From the NCBI GenBank assembly GCA_964402115.1, contig CAYOBW010000174.1, positions 1-14,964 of the forward strand: a DNA stretch of 14,964 nucleotides. Direction: 5' to 3'. The notes beneath the pieces were generated by a model that worked only from the letters and a program-made list of their open reading frames with translations, ran no database searches and was not told where the DNA came from. This document shows positions 13,281-14,964 of this stretch, in pieces. Origin of the DNA: CAYOBW01 sp964402115. Its GTDB lineage: Bacteria > Verrucomicrobiota > Kiritimatiellia > UBA8416 > CAYOBW01. How positions within the stretch are numbered: position 1 is the first letter of the stretch; every line of letters starts with the position of its first letter. Made by a program: the position numbers and the translations under genes.

Positions 13281-14339
13281 TTACGGGAACATGCCCGGCC
13301 GGTCAAGTCCGGCCGTCTCGGGTAGACCGAAGAGCAGGTTCAGATTCTGGAGCGCCGATCCAGCCTGCCCCTTCACGAGGTTATCGATGTACGAAACGAT
13401 GCGCAGCCGCCCGCAGCGCTCGTCCACGCTGACGACGAGGTTGCAGTAGTTCGTGCCGCGCACGTGCGGCGAACCGATGGCGGCCTTGCTGTCGAACACC
13501 CGCACGAACGGATCGTGCGCGTACGCCTCGCGGTAAACCGCCAGCGCCTGGGCCTCGGTCAGGGGGTTCCTCAACGTGCCGTAGAGCGTGGACATGATCC
13601 CGCGGCAGACCGGCACGACCTGCGCGGTGAAGGTGACGTTGAGGGGCGCGCCCGCCTGGATCCCGAGCTCGCGCTCGATCTCGCACACGTGCTGGTGCCC
13701 GGCGAGCTTGTAGGCGTTCATGTGATCGTAGCGGGCCGGATAGTGGAACGTCGGGCTGGGCTTTTTGCCCGCGCCGGAGACGCCGGTCTTGCAGTCGCAG
13801 ATGAGCGAGCGCAGATCCAGCAGGCCGTTACGCACGGCCGGGGTAAGCCCCAGGATGCAGCTCACGGCGAAACAGCCGGGATTGCCGATGACGGTCCGCT
13901 GCGGCCCGATCTCCGCGCGGTGCAGCTCGGGCAGGCCGTAGGCGGCCTGCGGCAGCAGGTGCGGCGCCGCATGGTCGGTCGGCCGGCCGATCCGGCGCGC
14001 GTACTCGGCGTAGCTGCCGACGTCGTTGAAGCGGAAGTCGCCGCTGTAGTCAATGACGCGGGCGCCCTTCTTGAGCTCGGCTTCGGCCAGCTTCATGCCC
14101 ACGCCATCGGGGGTCGCCATGAACACCACGTCGAACGCTTCCTGGGCGCGGGGATCGGACGGATCGAGGACGACCTGGTCGCAGAAGCCGGTCAGGTGCG
14201 GGTACACCGCGCTGATCGGCTGCCCGACATTCTCCACGTCCACCAGCGCCGCCACGCAGGCCTGGGGATGCCCCAGCAACAACTCCGTGATACCCACGCC
14301 GCCGTAACCGCCGGCGCCAATGATTTTCGCCCTGATCAT
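13281..14339 (-). CDS. argC: N-acetyl-gamma-glutamyl-phosphate reductase
   Basis: This 352-aa protein catalyses the NADPH-dependent reduction of N-acetylglutamyl phosphate to the semialdehyde, step three of arginine synthesis. The Rossmann nucleotide-binding loop GAGGYGGVG is at residues 8-16, the active-site Cys156 sits in GNPGC (152-156), and the catalytic His is in GHQH (214-217), with SGAGKKP (188-194) as in the long ArgC type. The length fits the family. The ATG at 14339 is preceded by GGGGAGAG about ten bases upstream; an in-frame start further up would add a non-conserved leader. It is the first gene of a minus-strand operon continuing into bactofilin, parB and a metalloenzyme, an unusual set of companions as no other arg gene is nearby. 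Confidence 0.95.
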   Translation of the reverse strand: MIRAKIIGAGGYGGVGITELLLGHPQACVAALVDVENVGQPISAVYPHLTGFCDQVVLDPSDPRAQEAFDVVFMATPDGVGMKLAEAELKKGARVIDYSGDFRFNDVGSYAEYARRIGRPTDHAAPHLLPQAAYGLPELHRAEIGPQRTVIGNPGCFAVSCILGLTPAVRNGLLDLRSLICDCKTGVSGAGKKPSPTFHYPARYDHMNAYKLAGHQHVCEIERELGIQAGAPLNVTFTAQVVPVCRGIMSTLYGTLRNPLTEAQALAVYREAYAHDPFVRVFDSKAAIGSPHVRGTNYCNLVVSVDERCGRLRIVSYIDNLVKGQAGSALQNLNLLFGLPETAGLDRPGMFP

Positions 14340-14358
14340 GATCCGCGTCTCTCCCCTG

Positions 14359-14373
14359 CGGGGACTGTCCCCG
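14359..14373. promoter_or_regulatory. 15-base perfect dyad in the argC leader
   Basis: CGGGGAC-T-GTCCCCG is a perfect 7-bp inverted repeat between the argC promoter and its ribosome site. It could be an operator or a small leader hairpin. It does not resemble an ARG box (AT-rich), so any regulator is unknown. Confidence 0.35.
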
Positions 14374-14404
14374 CCCACGCAAACTCGCTTGCCAACGGGT
14401 CAGG

Positions 14405-14433
14405 ACTATGCACCGCCGCGCCGGTGGTGTCAA
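14405..14433 (-). promoter_or_regulatory. Sigma-70-type promoter of the argC operon
   Basis: On the minus strand TTGACA (14428-14433) is a perfect -35 box, followed after 17 bases by CATAGT (14405-14410). Transcription would start near 14398, leaving a leader of about 59 bases before the argC ATG. Confidence 0.6.
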
Positions 14434-14577
14434 GGCCCCCCCTGCTTCGCCGTTCTGCGGGGGTGTGCGGGGTTATGCGCCAGAATAGTTGGCGGGTAGC
14501 GGCCGACACGCGGGGCGCTCGCTAAGCCGCGCTGAGGAGAGGGTCGATTTCTTTCAGAAGGCGCTTGTTACGCGCGG
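14434..14577. other. Intergenic, no gene recognised
   Basis: This stretch upstream of the argC promoter holds no gene I can defend. A minus-strand reading ending at TAG (14522-14524) gives RNKRLLKEIDPLLSAA, which looks protein-like, but the frame closes at a TAA about 145 bases upstream and overlaps the better supported plus-strand transposase remnant. Confidence 0.4.
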
Positions 14578-14580
14578 GAG

Positions 14581-14730
14581 ACTGCGCAAGTTGGCCGAGA
14601 CGCCATCCCCTTGGCGCAGATGACGGCCGAACGCATCGCCAACCTCTCTGACTTGCCGACGCCGCTTACGCCGCCAGGGAACTTCGCGAGCTGTCTGCAC
14701 GACTGGGCCATCGCAAAGCCCGGTTGCAAA
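14581..14730 (+). pseudogene. Frameshifted fragment of a DDE transposase
   Basis: Read in one frame, 14602-14655 gives AIPLAQMTAERIANLSDL; after the loss of about one base at about 14655 the next frame gives DAAYAARELRELSARLGH (14658-14711). Joined, they match the pattern IPLA-x-MT-x2-R-V/I-x-NL-x-DL-x-D-x-AY-D-x3-I-x2-S-x2-LGH of DDE transposases of the IS4/IS5/IS1182 grouping, around the second catalytic Asp. Both ends are missing and similarity stops after LGH, where a functional protein would continue with VPIID or similar. It is a dead insertion-sequence remnant; the exact family cannot be fixed from so short a piece. Confidence 0.45.
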
Positions 14731-14800
14731 AGCCGAAAAGTCCGGACTCCGTCAATATACGGCCCCTATTCGGCCCCTCACACGTCCGGACGGACCAAAA

Positions 14801-14887
14801 CGTGCGCCGACGCGCCATTCTCACTTACAGAACCCCTCGTGGCGACCGCCGCAGGCGGGCGATGCGAGGGGTTCGGCAAGAGCCTCA
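14801..14887 (-). repeat. Hairpin repeat, copy 2 (inverted relative to 7663-7749)
   Basis: The reverse complement of this stretch matches 7663-7749 at 80 of 87 positions, gap-free, and similarity declines into about 14771. The stem AACCCCTCG (14830-14838) and CGAGGGGTT (14865-14873) is intact although the inner sequence carries substitutions, so stem pairing may be conserved. The T-run present in copy 1 is interrupted here (TTCT). It lies beside a transposase remnant, not beside a recombinase gene. Confidence 0.85.
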
Positions 14888-14964
14888 GTGATTTAACCTA
14901 AACCCCTGCCATGTCTGCGCCGCATGAGGAGGCAATGCAGTGGGAGATAAGGAGATAGGGAGAA
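14888..14964. other. Right edge, no gene recognised
   Basis: Nothing supportable is seen in the last 77 bases; they include a purine-rich tract (AGATAAGGAGATAGGGAGAA) at the border that could be the leader of a gene lying outside the window. Confidence 0.35.

Noticed and set aside
14440..14500. Possible integron attC-like core around GGGTTATGCGCC
   Set aside because: The GTTRRRY/RYYYAAC pair is not satisfied and there is no integrase or cassette series.
13464..14525. Plus-strand frame (353 codons) opposite argC
   Set aside because: Shadow; ArgC active-site motifs are on the minus strand.
7663..14887. The inverted repeat copies as ends of one large transposon
   Set aside because: The enclosed 7.2 kb includes argC and parB, core chromosomal genes, and there is no transposase inside; two independent insertions are simpler.

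Overview
The window reads as high-GC bacterial chromosome, most likely from the Planctomycetes-Verrucomicrobia-Chlamydiae group, with Kiritimatiellota, Lentisphaerota or a related uncultured lineage as my best guess. The hints are a large exported HzsA-like c-type cytochrome with a discoidin-type front end, several exported proteins of types common in that group, and intergenic GC-rich hairpin repeats. No rRNA, tRNA or taxonomic marker is present, so this is inference. A run of 10 N at 2048-2057 marks a scaffold join inside the first gene.

Left part (1-7000). A 981-aa exported triheme cytochrome/beta-propeller protein lies on the minus strand (260-3205). The divergent spacer (3206-3724) holds a C-terminal remnant of what looks like a second member of the same family, on the plus strand, and a good promoter for a universal stress protein (3725-4198, plus). 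Convergent to that is a minus-strand group: an exported coiled-coil protein (5983-6984), a two-helix membrane protein (5664-5942), an exported PDZ protein (4741-5667) and an MTH1-like NUDIX hydrolase (4229-4732). The last three are translationally coupled or almost touching.

Middle part (7000-9530) is accessory in character. It holds a short serine-recombinase-like protein that appears to lack the catalytic serine, a hairpin repeat starting exactly at its stop codon, an AT-rich control region with recurring CTTGATWA motifs, and an XRE-type repressor fused to cysteine-rich zinc-ribbon modules. About 900 bp follow with no confident gene but with a possible gene fragment and a hairpin-rich repeat-like block.

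Right part (9528-14964). A plus-strand exported protein (9528-10616) faces a minus-strand operon transcribed argC - bactofilin - parB - M28 (glutaminyl-cyclase-like) metallopeptidase, from a clear TTGACA-N17-CATAGT promoter upstream of argC. It thus groups arginine synthesis, a cytoskeletal scaffold, chromosome partitioning and a predicted lipoprotein or exported enzyme. The right end holds a frameshifted transposase remnant and an inverted second copy of the hairpin repeat seen at 7663. The two copies are identical at 80 of 87 positions without gaps.

The most promising leads for something undescribed are the apparently inactive recombinase with the repeat at its 3' end, its neighbour XRE/zinc-ribbon regulator, and the bactofilin-parB coupling. 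None of these is proof of a new system from sequence alone.
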